A DNA stretch of 42,966 bases from the IMG/VR virus record IMGVR_UViG_3300021420_000342, positions 1 through 42,966 of that record. One strand, written 5' to 3'. The translations under genes were made by a program, and so were the position numbers. Positions 1-6,203 of the stretch are shown here, one piece after another; positions within the stretch are counted from its first letter, which is position 1; each line of letters begins with the position of its first letter. Source of the stretch: a virus. The notes beneath the pieces are model-generated. The model was not told the origin of the DNA. It saw nothing but the letters and a program-made list of their open reading frames with translations, and searched no databases.

Positions 1-57
1 GCATCCCACTTGGCTGTACTGGCCGATTTCTGCGGACCAAATGGAGGGAAACGATAA
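1..57 (+). CDS. 3' end of an upstream small gene (partial)
   Basis: Frame 1 is open from the window edge and ends in G-G-K-R followed by TAA at 55-57. The stop shares its last base with the ATG of the next gene (TAATG), the junction style used by the following genes. Only 18 residues are visible, so no function can be given. The purine-rich GGAGGG at 43-48 serves as ribosome binding site for the next gene. Confidence 0.35.
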   Translation, partial: ASHLAVLADFCGPNGGKR

Positions 58-332
58 TGTCAAACGCAAAGCACACACCCGGCCCGTGGCAGGCCGTGCA
101 CGAAGGACACCGATTGTCTGTGTGGGCGGAAGGCTACGGTTTTATCCACACCTATGAAGTGCCAGAAGTGAACGTCGGGGCCACTGAAACGGCGAATGCC
201 AATAGTCACCTCATCGCTGCCTCTCCCGAATTACTCGCCGCACTGAAACAGATCGAGGATTTTATGCCTCGCCTACCACCTGCTTTAGTTGATCGTATCA
301 TAACTGCCATTGATAAAGCGGAGGGACGATAA
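57..332 (+). CDS. HTPGPW-type small phage protein
   Basis: This 91-residue protein opens with the motif K-H-T-P-G-P-W at residues 5-11. It has a central N-A-N-S-H-L-I-A-A-S-P-E-L-L-A-A-L block at about 47-63. That combination is typical of a widespread, functionally uncharacterised family of small phage proteins. A GGAGGG ribosome site lies 8 bases before the ATG. The start overlaps the stop of the preceding gene, and the stop overlaps the next possible start (both TAATG). The function is unknown; the family recognition is from memory of the motif. Confidence 0.8.
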   Translation: MSNAKHTPGPWQAVHEGHRLSVWAEGYGFIHTYEVPEVNVGATETANANSHLIAASPELLAALKQIEDFMPRLPPALVDRIITAIDKAEGR

Positions 333-448
333 TGCTCCTATACCTTGACTGGGTCCATTTACATTGTCATTCTCTTGCTGTGGGGAATGTGGCGAGGATG
401 TGCTGGCCCAGCACCGATACGATCACACTCATAGGGAGGAAACGATAA
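332..448 (+). CDS. Ambiguous short reading frame, 38 residues
   Basis: An ATG at 332 overlaps the previous stop (TAATG), and the frame closes with TAA at 446-448, which overlaps the next ATG in the same way. This is the argument for a real gene. The product itself is unconvincing. Two other frames are open here. One (from about 349, possible TTG at 364) encodes a C-x2-C/H-x3-H zinc-finger-like stretch and reads in frame into the next gene. The other (possible TTG at 345) encodes a hydrophobic stretch resembling a small membrane protein. I cannot decide which is used. Confidence 0.3.
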   Translation: MLLYLDWVHLHCHSLAVGNVARMCWPSTDTITLIGRKR

Positions 449-735
449 TGTCAGAAGCGACTTTCAAAGTAAGTCCAGACACGCACAATTTGGCGCTAGA
501 GTGGGACCAATTAAGCCGGCGGAACACTGGTTACAGTAGTCACCGGAGCGTTGGGAACACACGGGTGCAATGTTCATTCTGTGACCATCGTGTCACGTGG
601 CCGAAATACGCTGAGCATGTTGAAAAGCATCGCAAGGCAGGCTTCGTACTGCCGTTGTCAGTTCCAACAAAGCGGGATGCAATATTAGTTCGATGTGAAT
701 GGCTCGAAACAGACAGTACAGACAATGAAGAGTAA
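448..735 (+). CDS. Small C2H2-like zinc-finger protein
   Basis: The protein has 95 residues. The central segment V-Q-C-S-F-C with a later H-V-E-K-H gives a C-x2-C ... H-x3-H pattern like a C2H2 zinc finger (about residues 40-61). This suggests a zinc-binding, possibly nucleic-acid- or protein-binding role. GGGAGGA at 434-440 sits 7 bases before the ATG, which supports this start. The frame is open further upstream (to about 349) and there encodes a second similar Cys/His stretch, so a longer two-finger product from TTG 364 is possible. Confidence 0.6.
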   Translation: MSEATFKVSPDTHNLALEWDQLSRRNTGYSSHRSVGNTRVQCSFCDHRVTWPKYAEHVEKHRKAGFVLPLSVPTKRDAILVRCEWLETDSTDNEE

Positions 736-797
736 TCGTGCCAGACCATAACCAAGACCATGATCATGGCCATTACTATTAGAGAGGAGATATTGTG

Positions 798-950
798 ATG
801 GAAAATGACTTGTTTGGATACCCCCTGTCCCAGTCCGAGATAGACAAACGAGATGAAGAGGCCCGGCTAGAGGCCCTTGATGCCATGCAAGAGGCTTGGT
901 GTCGTCTACAGGCTGAGATAGATGAGATAATGGGCCGGAAGCCCAACTAG
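798..950 (+). CDS. Small acidic helical protein
   Basis: Fifty residues, M-E-N-D-L-F-G-Y at the start, then a highly charged stretch likely to be a single long helix (about 13-46). An AGAGAGGAGA purine run at 781-790 lies 7 bases before the ATG. It ends in TAG. It is a typical short early phage gene and I do not recognise a family. Confidence 0.55.
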   Translation: MENDLFGYPLSQSEIDKRDEEARLEALDAMQEAWCRLQAEIDEIMGRKPN

Positions 951-1011
951 ACTGGGATCGTGCGTCTACGGGGCCGCTAGGGGCCTTTACGGGCCATTCC
1001 AAGGAGAGTGT

Positions 1012-1203
1012 ATGCACCGTTTAGCTGAACTCTATGCCAAATTCAACCGTATCTTCTCGTGGTATTTCATGCCGTCCTGTCCACCACTTGAGACTCCCTA
1101 TGCCGAGACCAAGCGTCGATTACGGGCTTTGAGAGCGCAGGACTCGCCCGTTGAAAGGCTCATTCAAGAATTGGAGGAATCATGCGAACGTGGGAAAAGG
1201 TAG
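1012..1203 (+). CDS. Hypothetical small protein
   Basis: The protein has 63 residues with an aromatic N-terminal half (F-N-R-I-F-S-W-Y-F) and a charged helical C-terminal half. AAGGAGAG ends 4 bases before the ATG. The end overlaps the start of the following membrane-protein gene by 22 bases. No family recognised. Confidence 0.55.
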   Translation: MHRLAELYAKFNRIFSWYFMPSCPPLETPYAETKRRLRALRAQDSPVERLIQELEESCERGKR

Positions 1204-1292
1204 TGATCGGGGTCGGCATCGTGGCCGGACTCTTGATCGGATTCTTTTTCGGATTCCTCGCGCCGTTACTGTGGTGGGTCCTAATCCGGTAA
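1182..1292 (+). CDS. Small single-pass membrane protein
   Basis: A 36-residue product with a charged N-terminus (M-R-T-W-E-K) and one hydrophobic segment from about residue 7 to 35. This predicts an inner-membrane miniprotein. GGAGG at 1173-1177 gives good spacing to the ATG. It overlaps the preceding gene and ends TAATG-fashion at the next possible start. The function is unknown. Confidence 0.5.
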   Translation: MRTWEKVVIGVGIVAGLLIGFFFGFLAPLLWWVLIR

Positions 1293-1408
1293 TGGCCATT
1301 TCTATAGAACTCCGATTTTACTCTAATCCTGAGCCGCCTCCAGGAGACTTGCACCCTTATATATACCCCGGTCTTTACTGCAAGGTTGCATTAATTCCCG
1401 GGGGGTAG
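1292..1408 (+). CDS. Possible small gene coupled to the membrane protein
   Basis: The ATG at 1292 overlaps the preceding TAA, and the frame gives 38 residues ending in TAG. The product contains P-E-P-P-P-G-D-L-H-P-Y and no recognised motif. Its last 86 bases overlap the 3' end of the opposing RepA-like gene, which weakens the case. Kept as possible because of the coupled start. Confidence 0.3.
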   Translation: MAISIELRFYSNPEPPPGDLHPYIYPGLYCKVALIPGG

Positions 1409-2363
1409 CTAGAGGAGTGAAAATCTTAGCGTGTTTGTTGATTTCAAATACTTTAGCATGACCCCTGAAAGATTGCGTGCAAATCAATTTTCCATCCTCT
1501 GCAATCAATTCTTGCAGGCTCTTTAAGTACTCCCGCGCACGCCGTTCTTTCCACCCAAAACGGGCTTCTGCCTCCGTTATGATAGAAATTCCCGACATGG
1601 CTTTTTGCTCCAAAAGGTGAAGATAGGGATGGAAGGGATAAAGACGGTAATCTATGCGATCAAAGAACAGGGACAAAGGTTCTGGTTTTTCGCCGGCCCG
1701 CATCTTACCCCAATGGAATTCAACTGAGGGTGCTCGCGCATCTCGCCGCACCATTTGATGCACAATATCGGGGTCTTGTTTGAATCTGCCGGATCCCACA
1801 ATCTCATCATTGCCTACTTGGACTTCTTTCCAGGGTTTCCGATCATGTGACAGAATCCATGTTGTTGGGAGCCGTTGCAATTGATTGAAAACATCGGAAG
1901 CGCAATCTTGCTCATTGGGACTGTAACCGGCGGGGAATAATTTGGAGGAACTGTCGATGCTGAGAAATTGTAGGTCTTCGGAGGTGGCCCAGTCGCCTAT
2001 CAGTCCGATGCGTTCCTTTGGCGTCTTGAGTCCGAGCATATGCTCTCGCAGAGTCTCGGGCATCACTTTAATCTCCGGCATCGTATTAACAAAGAACTTA
2101 GCAAGGCGATGGCCAAACTGTCGAGGTTTCATTTCGAGTTGAGCAAAGCCCGTCATATAACGAGCATTTACTTTCCGTCCAAGGAATCGCGTACCTAGAG
2201 CTAATGCTTCATGTAACTGTAATGTCAACATAGTCTTGAATGACTCTTCCGACCCATGGAGTACATGGACGGCGTCCTCAAGCACGATATCGGGGACAAA
2301 CCATTTAAGGGGATGTTTCTTGGCTAACTCTATCAGTTCATATACGTTGGAGGCATCTGCCAC
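1323..2363 (-). CDS. RepA-like replicative helicase/ATPase (AAA_25 type)
   Basis: This 346-residue protein resembles RepA/AAA_25 RecA-fold ATPases used as replicative helicases. The entry segment P-L-K-W-F-V-P-D-I (about 18-26) precedes a divergent P-loop, G-S-E-E-S-F-K-T (37-44). A Walker B strand F-L-S-I-D (Asp137) follows, and H-D-R-K (173-176) matches the post-Walker-B H-H-x-x-K sensor. A winged-helix-like C-terminal part follows. GTG at 2363 is chosen because GGAG (2373-2370) lies 6 bases upstream and the protein start fits the family. An in-frame ATG at 2480 lies between the promoter elements. It is transcribed against the surrounding early genes. Helicase activity is inferred. Confidence 0.7.
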   Translation of the reverse strand: MADASNVYELIELAKKHPLKWFVPDIVLEDAVHVLHGSEESFKTMLTLQLHEALALGTRFLGRKVNARYMTGFAQLEMKPRQFGHRLAKFFVNTMPEIKVMPETLREHMLGLKTPKERIGLIGDWATSEDLQFLSIDSSSKLFPAGYSPNEQDCASDVFNQLQRLPTTWILSHDRKPWKEVQVGNDEIVGSGRFKQDPDIVHQMVRRDARAPSVEFHWGKMRAGEKPEPLSLFFDRIDYRLYPFHPYLHLLEQKAMSGISIITEAEARFGWKERRAREYLKSLQELIAEDGKLICTQSFRGHAKVFEINKHAKIFTPLATPRELMQPCSKDRGIYKGASLLEAAQD

Positions 2364-2694
2364 ACTATTCTCCAGTACGCAGACGGGGCCGTCCCTGGAG
2401 TAGTAAACGGCCCGCCCACGCGATACCAAAGGGTTTCCTCGGTAGCTGCCCGGCCAGGCAGCGAATCCAGTACAGCACATTCGACGGGAGTTGTCAAGGT
2501 GAGAAGCCCCGGCCTGTTACGCTCAGGAGGAGTGTAGGGGTCGGGGCCTTGTCAGGGGAAGACCCTGGTACCGACACTAGCATATTCAATTCCAAATTGC
2601 AATCAAAATTATTTTCATCTCCATGGAAGATTTCCCTTGCTTTTTTCCATCATCAGGAGTACAGTCCCGATTGTCTCAGGAGAAATCAAATTAA
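2364..2694. other. Divergent intergenic control region
   Basis: This 331-base stretch separates the leftward RepA-like gene from rightward genes, and I see no convincing gene in it. It holds the leftward promoter, an imperfect inverted repeat (2504-2513 and 2540-2550, GC-rich arms) and a short hairpin with CAGGG/CCCTG arms around 2553-2567. An A+T-rich block lies at about 2581-2647. Position beside a helicase-like gene makes it a candidate for early control or a replication origin; that is inference. Confidence 0.35.
2469..2497 (-). promoter_or_regulatory. Sigma70-like promoter for the RepA-like gene
   Basis: On the - strand TTGACA (2497-2492) is followed by a 17-base spacer and TGTACT (2474-2469). 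The -35 is a perfect match with optimal spacing, while the -10 is a 3 of 6 match. Transcription would start near 2462, about 100 bases before the GTG start at 2363 and downstream of the alternative ATG at 2480. Confidence 0.5.
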
Positions 2695-2880
2695 ATGGCG
2701 CGGAACGACAGGGTTAAGGGGAATATCCGTCAGTCAAGGAAACGTCACCAGTACGAGGCAATGCTTTGTAGGCGATGGATGCTGCGGCACCAGCCCGAAG
2801 CCATGCTACGTATAAGTGACGCTGCCCGTAGACGATATCCCCTTACCCCTGCCGTCAAATCGTCTGTAACATCATCTTAA
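2695..2880 (+). CDS. Small Arg-rich hypothetical protein
   Basis: Sixty-one residues, strongly basic (many Arg), with Q-S-R-K-R and A-A-R-R-R-Y-P segments and a helical middle, suggesting nucleic-acid or protein binding. The best ribosome site, AGGAG at 2678-2682, is 12 bases from the ATG, longer than usual. The frame runs to just before the ribosome site of the next gene. The function is unknown. Confidence 0.45.
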   Translation: MARNDRVKGNIRQSRKRHQYEAMLCRRWMLRHQPEAMLRISDAARRRYPLTPAVKSSVTSS

Positions 2881-2896
2881 ATTTAAGGAGAATTGA

Positions 2897-3709
2897 ATGG
2901 CAGACAAGAACAAAGGGGCATCACTAGCCCCGGAAGACCACGCTGGCGGAGGATCAATCCCCGATGGCGATTACTTGATCAAAGAGTCCTATGCTGGTCT
3001 CTTCACTTATGCCGGTGTCGTGCCGGAAGGTGTGCCGGCCATCATGGTGCTGTACCGGGCGGATGACGGGTCCGAGTATGAACAGCCTTATAAGGCCGGG
3101 GACAATGAACATTTGGTGCCGTCGGATGACGGGGAACGATTCCTTCATCCTCAGGGGGAAGAGGCCCGCATCTACAAGGGGGGAGCGGCATCTATGTGGC
3201 TGGGATCATTGGCTAAGGCCAGCTTCAAGATCAATGGAGACAGTGTCAAGCAATTCAAAGGGACACGAGTTACTTTGGTCAATACAGCGGCACCGAAGGG
3301 ACGGGACGGCCAGGGTAAGGACAAGGTCATTCCACTAGTCAGCAAGGTACTGGGAACAGCAAAGGGTCCGGGCCCAAAAGTGGCGACGCCAGCGCCGACA
3401 CGGACGCCTGGTGCGACGACTGCCGCTGCTACCATATCGGCGACTGCATCCCCTTCTAACGGGGCCGGCGATCTCGATGCCACTGCCCGTGACATGATCT
3501 TGACAATCCTGGCATCGGCACCGGACAATACCATTACCCGGGTCAAGCTCTCGACTGATGTCCTCTTGACCGCTACGAAGAATCCCAATTTGAAGGCCCA
3601 TAATACAGCCCTCAAGAAACTCGCCGGGGATTCGGCATGGCTCATCGAAAATGCCAGTGTCGGGGGATGGTCAACCGATGGCGAGACAATTCAACTAGGA
3701 GGCAATTAA
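2897..3709 (+). CDS. Hypothetical early protein, SSB-like candidate
   Basis: The protein has 270 residues. Residues about 20-135 look like a beta-rich domain. A low-complexity Ala/Thr/Pro linker follows (about 160-190), then a helical C-terminal domain (about 193-270). It has a strong AAGGAGA site. It lies directly upstream of a basic protein and a PD-(D/E)XK nuclease in an apparent recombination/replication operon. A single-strand-binding role is guessed from position only; no motif proves it. Confidence 0.65.
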   Translation: MADKNKGASLAPEDHAGGGSIPDGDYLIKESYAGLFTYAGVVPEGVPAIMVLYRADDGSEYEQPYKAGDNEHLVPSDDGERFLHPQGEEARIYKGGAASMWLGSLAKASFKINGDSVKQFKGTRVTLVNTAAPKGRDGQGKDKVIPLVSKVLGTAKGPGPKVATPAPTRTPGATTAAATISATASPSNGAGDLDATARDMILTILASAPDNTITRVKLSTDVLLTATKNPNLKAHNTALKKLAGDSAWLIENASVGGWSTDGETIQLGGN

Positions 3710-3988
3710 ATGGCCAATACTCGTGGCATGATCGTGGCGGAACTGAAACGTCAAAGGGCCGGCATCGCGACAGAACTGGCCGAGCTCGATGCTCTCATTC
3801 GTCGATTCGGAGGAGCGGCACCGGCACCGAATGGGGCCAAGCGTGGACCGAAGCCGGGCAAGAGGACATTGACTCCAGAGCAGATTGCCCGGATGCAGGC
3901 GGGCCGGAAAGCCGCTAAGGAAAAGAAAGCGGCTGGGACCGAGACGGCAACAGAAGGGGCATCTCTCTCGGCAGCGGCAACGGAGTAA
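3710..3988 (+). CDS. Small coiled-coil, basic-tail protein
   Basis: The protein has 92 residues. An N-terminal helix of about 30 residues has coiled-coil spacing (L-K-R-Q-R ... E-L-A-E-L-D-A-L). It is followed by a basic segment K-R-G-P-K-P-G-K-R at about 44-52 that resembles AT-hook or H-NS-type DNA-contact motifs, and an Ala-rich tail. The ATG directly follows the previous stop, and AGGAGG at 3697-3702 supports it. A DNA-binding accessory role is an inference. Confidence 0.6.
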   Translation: MANTRGMIVAELKRQRAGIATELAELDALIRRFGGAAPAPNGAKRGPKPGKRTLTPEQIARMQAGRKAAKEKKAAGTETATEGASLSAAATE

Positions 3989-3991
3989 TTG

Positions 3992-4543
3992 ATGCGGATG
4001 GCTGAGCGGACAGTATCGGTATCGGACCTTATCATCAGTTCCGAGCAGGATACTGTCCGTAGCTCTGGCATCCACGTGTCGTCTATTATACGGCATATGA
4101 GTCAGGCTATCGGCAATCAAAAGGCCAATGATTTCACTGAGGACGATCTCGATATGTTCGCTACTGTCGGGAGATTGTGGGAGGCTCAATTAGCCGCTGC
4201 CATGTTCCAGCCGCCCCGATACGAACGCATCGGTGAGATTGAATGTGACGGGATAATTGGATCTCCGGACGCCATCGACACTGTGGATTGGTCGGTACAG
4301 GAATACAAGGCCACATTCAAGTCGGCGTCGCAGCCAATTGAACAGAGAGTAGAGTGGTTCTGGCAAATGAAAGCCTATTGTCAGATGCTGGGGATGGACC
4401 GGGCTTCTCTATTCGTCTTTTACGTCGCTGGTACTTGGAGGCCCCCGGTCCCGATCATTCGAGCATGGGATATCCTATTCACATCAGCGGAATTGCGAGA
4501 GAATTGGGATATGTTGCTGGCAAATCGAGAGGCCATAAAATGA
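3992..4543 (+). CDS. PD-(D/E)XK nuclease (RecB/Cas4-like fold)
   Basis: This 183-residue protein carries the landmarks of a RecB-family nuclease: G-R-L-W-E (Glu64), S-P-D (Asp93), E-Y-K (Glu104, Lys106) and Q-x3-Y (Gln125, Tyr129). It probably cleaves or resects DNA with metal ions during replication or recombination. ATG 3992 is preferred over the earlier TTG because CGGAG lies 6 bases before it. The stop overlaps the next start (ATGA). Its neighbours, a basic protein and a Sak4-like ATPase, fit a recombination module. Confidence 0.75.
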   Translation: MRMAERTVSVSDLIISSEQDTVRSSGIHVSSIIRHMSQAIGNQKANDFTEDDLDMFATVGRLWEAQLAAAMFQPPRYERIGEIECDGIIGSPDAIDTVDWSVQEYKATFKSASQPIEQRVEWFWQMKAYCQMLGMDRASLFVFYVAGTWRPPVPIIRAWDILFTSAELRENWDMLLANREAIK

Positions 4544-4680
4544 AATGGTGGCAATTATGGTCTCGATGTATACACTGCCGCGGAATCATATGGTCATGGC
4601 AGACATACCTAGGGGTATGGAATTCTGATTTTACTGCCTGTCGAGGTCTCCTACATCGCGGCTGTTTAAAGAAATTGTAA
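4540..4680 (+). CDS. Small zinc-ribbon-like protein
   Basis: Forty-six residues with C-I-H-C near the N-terminus and C-R-G-L-L-H-R-G-C near the C-terminus. This gives paired metal ligands at each end, as in compact zinc-binding phage proteins. It is rich in Trp. The ATG overlaps the stop of the nuclease gene (ATGA), which implies coupled translation. No specific function is recognised. Confidence 0.55.
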   Translation: MKWWQLWSRCIHCRGIIWSWQTYLGVWNSDFTACRGLLHRGCLKKL

Positions 4681-4772
4681 AGTTTCGTCATCGGCGGCAA
4701 CTATTCCCAAGCACTAGCGGGAAAGTTAGCCAAGAAGGGGCAGGTCATGTCTCATGCCCGTCTGAGCAACCG

Positions 4773-4919
4773 ATGACGAATAGGCGACCCCGGTGTCGAG
4801 GATGCAAGAGGGCTGGGCACGGCACCGGGGGCAATTACTTTGAAGTTGTTGTAGACGGGAGGGGTCCAGGTCGTCCCCGGACCCTTTCTGACATTGTGGG
4901 CGGTGGCGAAAGCCGTTAA
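4773..4919 (+). CDS. Possible small zinc-binding protein
   Basis: The frame gives 48 residues, starting M-T-N-R-R-P and containing C-R-G-C with a nearby His (C-x2-C-x4-H). It then has a beta-like segment N-Y-F-E-V-V-V and G-R-P-R-T-L-S-D-I-V. The composition looks protein-like, and the frame stays open upstream to beyond 4680, so a longer form is possible. No strong ribosome site precedes the ATG. Confidence 0.4.
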   Translation: MTNRRPRCRGCKRAGHGTGGNYFEVVVDGRGPGRPRTLSDIVGGGESR

Positions 4920-5037
4920 AGGTCGTCGGCAACGATACGGGAAGCGAGATGCAATAACACCGTAAAGACCGGCAAATGTGACCGATTCCCCGTCGCGGGG
5001 GAGCCGCCCAATACCTAAGTCTCAGGAGGACTTTGAA

Positions 5038-5253
5038 ATGAAACGTATAATTGAAGACACAGACACTAATGGTCTCGATGCTCTTGTCGGTAAAGTAGTC
5101 CTGCTTCTCTGCGCCAATTACTTTTATACCGGCAAACTCATGGGAGTGAGTGATACTTTCGTGGAATTGACCGATACATCTATCGTGTACGAGACCGGCG
5201 AATGGTCATCCAGGACGTATAAAGATGCCCAGAAATTACCCGTTGATGTGTAG
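5038..5253 (+). CDS. Small phage protein ending at an in-frame amber codon
   Basis: The protein has 71 residues: a hydrophobic beta-rich core (G-K-V-V-L-L-L-C-A-N-Y-F-Y-T-G-K-L) followed by I-V-Y-E-T-G and Y-K-D-A-Q-K-L-P. I recognise this as a recurrent uncharacterised phage family. CAGGAGGA sits 7 bases before ATG 5038, so the earlier GTG 4978 is not needed. After TAG 5251-5253 the same frame continues with F-V-Q-R-A-F-I-E-S-F-G-K-S-K to TGA at 5296-5298, matching how I recall the family ending (W-Y/F-V-Q ... I-E-S-F-G). The stop may be a mutated Trp codon. Confidence 0.7.
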   Translation: MKRIIEDTDTNGLDALVGKVVLLLCANYFYTGKLMGVSDTFVELTDTSIVYETGEWSSRTYKDAQKLPVDV

Positions 5254-5294
5254 TTTGTGCAACGGGCATTTATTGAATCGTTTGGAAAAAGCAA

Positions 5295-5372
5295 ATGAGA
5301 GGACGAAAGCAGAAATTTAGGTCGTGGTCGGGGTCGGGGTCGGGGTCGAGGTCGGGGTCGTGGTCGTATTGA
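5295..5372 (+). CDS. Possible 25-residue Ser/Gly repeat peptide
   Basis: ATG 5295 overlaps the TGA that would end the read-through form of the previous gene (ATGA, the usual junction here). It encodes a basic start followed by alternating Ser with Gly, Arg or Trp from the GGTCGN repeat. It may be a by-product of the repeat rather than a gene. Confidence 0.2.
   Translation: MRGRKQKFRSWSGSGSGSRSGSWSY
5320..5367 (+). repeat. Tandem hexamer repeat, eight GGTCGN units
   Basis: Eight uninterrupted 6-base units differ only in the last base (T, G, G, G, A, G, T, T). Read in the three + frames they encode Gly-Arg, Ser with Gly/Arg/Trp, or Val with Gly/Val/Glu dipeptides. It lies just before the ribosome site and TTG start of the AAA_24 gene. 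It could be slippage-prone, a spacer, or a binding site. Confidence 0.85.
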
Positions 5373-5390
5373 TCCCGGAGGAGGATTTCA

Positions 5391-6203
5391 TTGGTACAGG
5401 CGCAATCATCTACCGAGCTATTATCCTATCCTAATCGTGAATTCATGCTCATTGGCGGCAAAGATGGTGTCGGCAAATCCTCCAGTGCCGTGTCGATAGC
5501 ATGGTGGGTACAGCAACTTAAACCCGACGCTACTGTCAATGTAATTGACTCGGAAAACAAATTCAAATCAGCTCTCCGGTCCTTCGGCAGTGACCGGCCC
5601 ACCAATATCCAATACTATAAGGTCGGCAATATGAATGAAGTGACTGGTGTCGTGGCCGGTGTCATGGAAGGGCACGCACCGGGAGACTGGCTCATCATTG
5701 AATCCATGGGACCGATATGGGATATGGCCCAGGATTTGGCCTACCAATCTATTGCTGGCGTCACTAAGGCCGAATACCTTGAGAAGAAACAGAAAGGTAA
5801 AGGTCCGATCCCTTCCCCCGATGACTTCTGGAAGATAGCTAAAGGGGCCTACGATGGGGCTTTCCTTGATCCTATCCGTCAGTCCGAGGACCTTAATGTC
5901 CTCTTGACTTCTGTGGCCAAGCCCGTCAAGGCTGACGGCGGCTTTATGAAAGAGAACAAGGACAGAAAGCAATTCCGCATTGAGGTCGGAATGGACGCCA
6001 ATTTATCTGGATCGCCAACTATGCCGTCTGTCGTCGAGACTCTCTGTCTATTGGAACTAAATCAAGGAGCCGTAACCTGTCGGGTACTTCGCGACAATCT
6101 ATCGGTGCGTGATGTCGGTCGATGTGAATTTGATATTCCCGGCCGGCGAGACTTCGGATTGACTTTCTGGTCTGAATGTCGGGGAGGAGAAATTAAATTA
6201 TGA
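5391..6203 (+). CDS. AAA_24 / Sak4-like RecA-fold ATPase
   Basis: This 270-residue protein has a clear Walker A, G-G-K-D-G-V-G-K-S (22-30). A Walker B-like strand D-W-L-I-I-E-S (99-105) has Glu at the usual Asp position. This layout matches the AAA_24 family, including Sak4-type phage ATPases thought to aid single-strand annealing or recombination. TTG 5391 is used: GGAGGAGG at 5377-5384 is 6 bases away and no ATG lies before the P-loop region. Its stop overlaps the next ATG. It likely works with the nearby PD-(D/E)XK and ERCC4 nucleases. Confidence 0.75.
   Translation: MVQAQSSTELLSYPNREFMLIGGKDGVGKSSSAVSIAWWVQQLKPDATVNVIDSENKFKSALRSFGSDRPTNIQYYKVGNMNEVTGVVAGVMEGHAPGDWLIIESMGPIWDMAQDLAYQSIAGVTKAEYLEKKQKGKGPIPSPDDFWKIAKGAYDGAFLDPIRQSEDLNVLLTSVAKPVKADGGFMKENKDRKQFRIEVGMDANLSGSPTMPSVVETLCLLELNQGAVTCRVLRDNLSVRDVGRCEFDIPGRRDFGLTFWSECRGGEIKL

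Noticed and set aside
3509-3540. TTGACA promoter-like sequence inside the 2897-3709 gene
   Set aside because: The downstream -10 match is poor at allowed spacing, and it lies within a coding region with no nearby start needing it.
3172-3645. Long antisense open frame
   Set aside because: It is the shadow of the 2897-3709 gene, with no ribosome site or recognisable product.
5251-5253. Genome-wide amber recoding
   Set aside because: TAG serves as the natural stop for several solid genes (14015-14017, 30021-30019, 35276-35274), so the single internal TAG is better explained locally.
5320-5367. Possible CRISPR or iteron array
   Set aside because: The repeats are contiguous hexamers without spacers, so they are simple tandem repeats.
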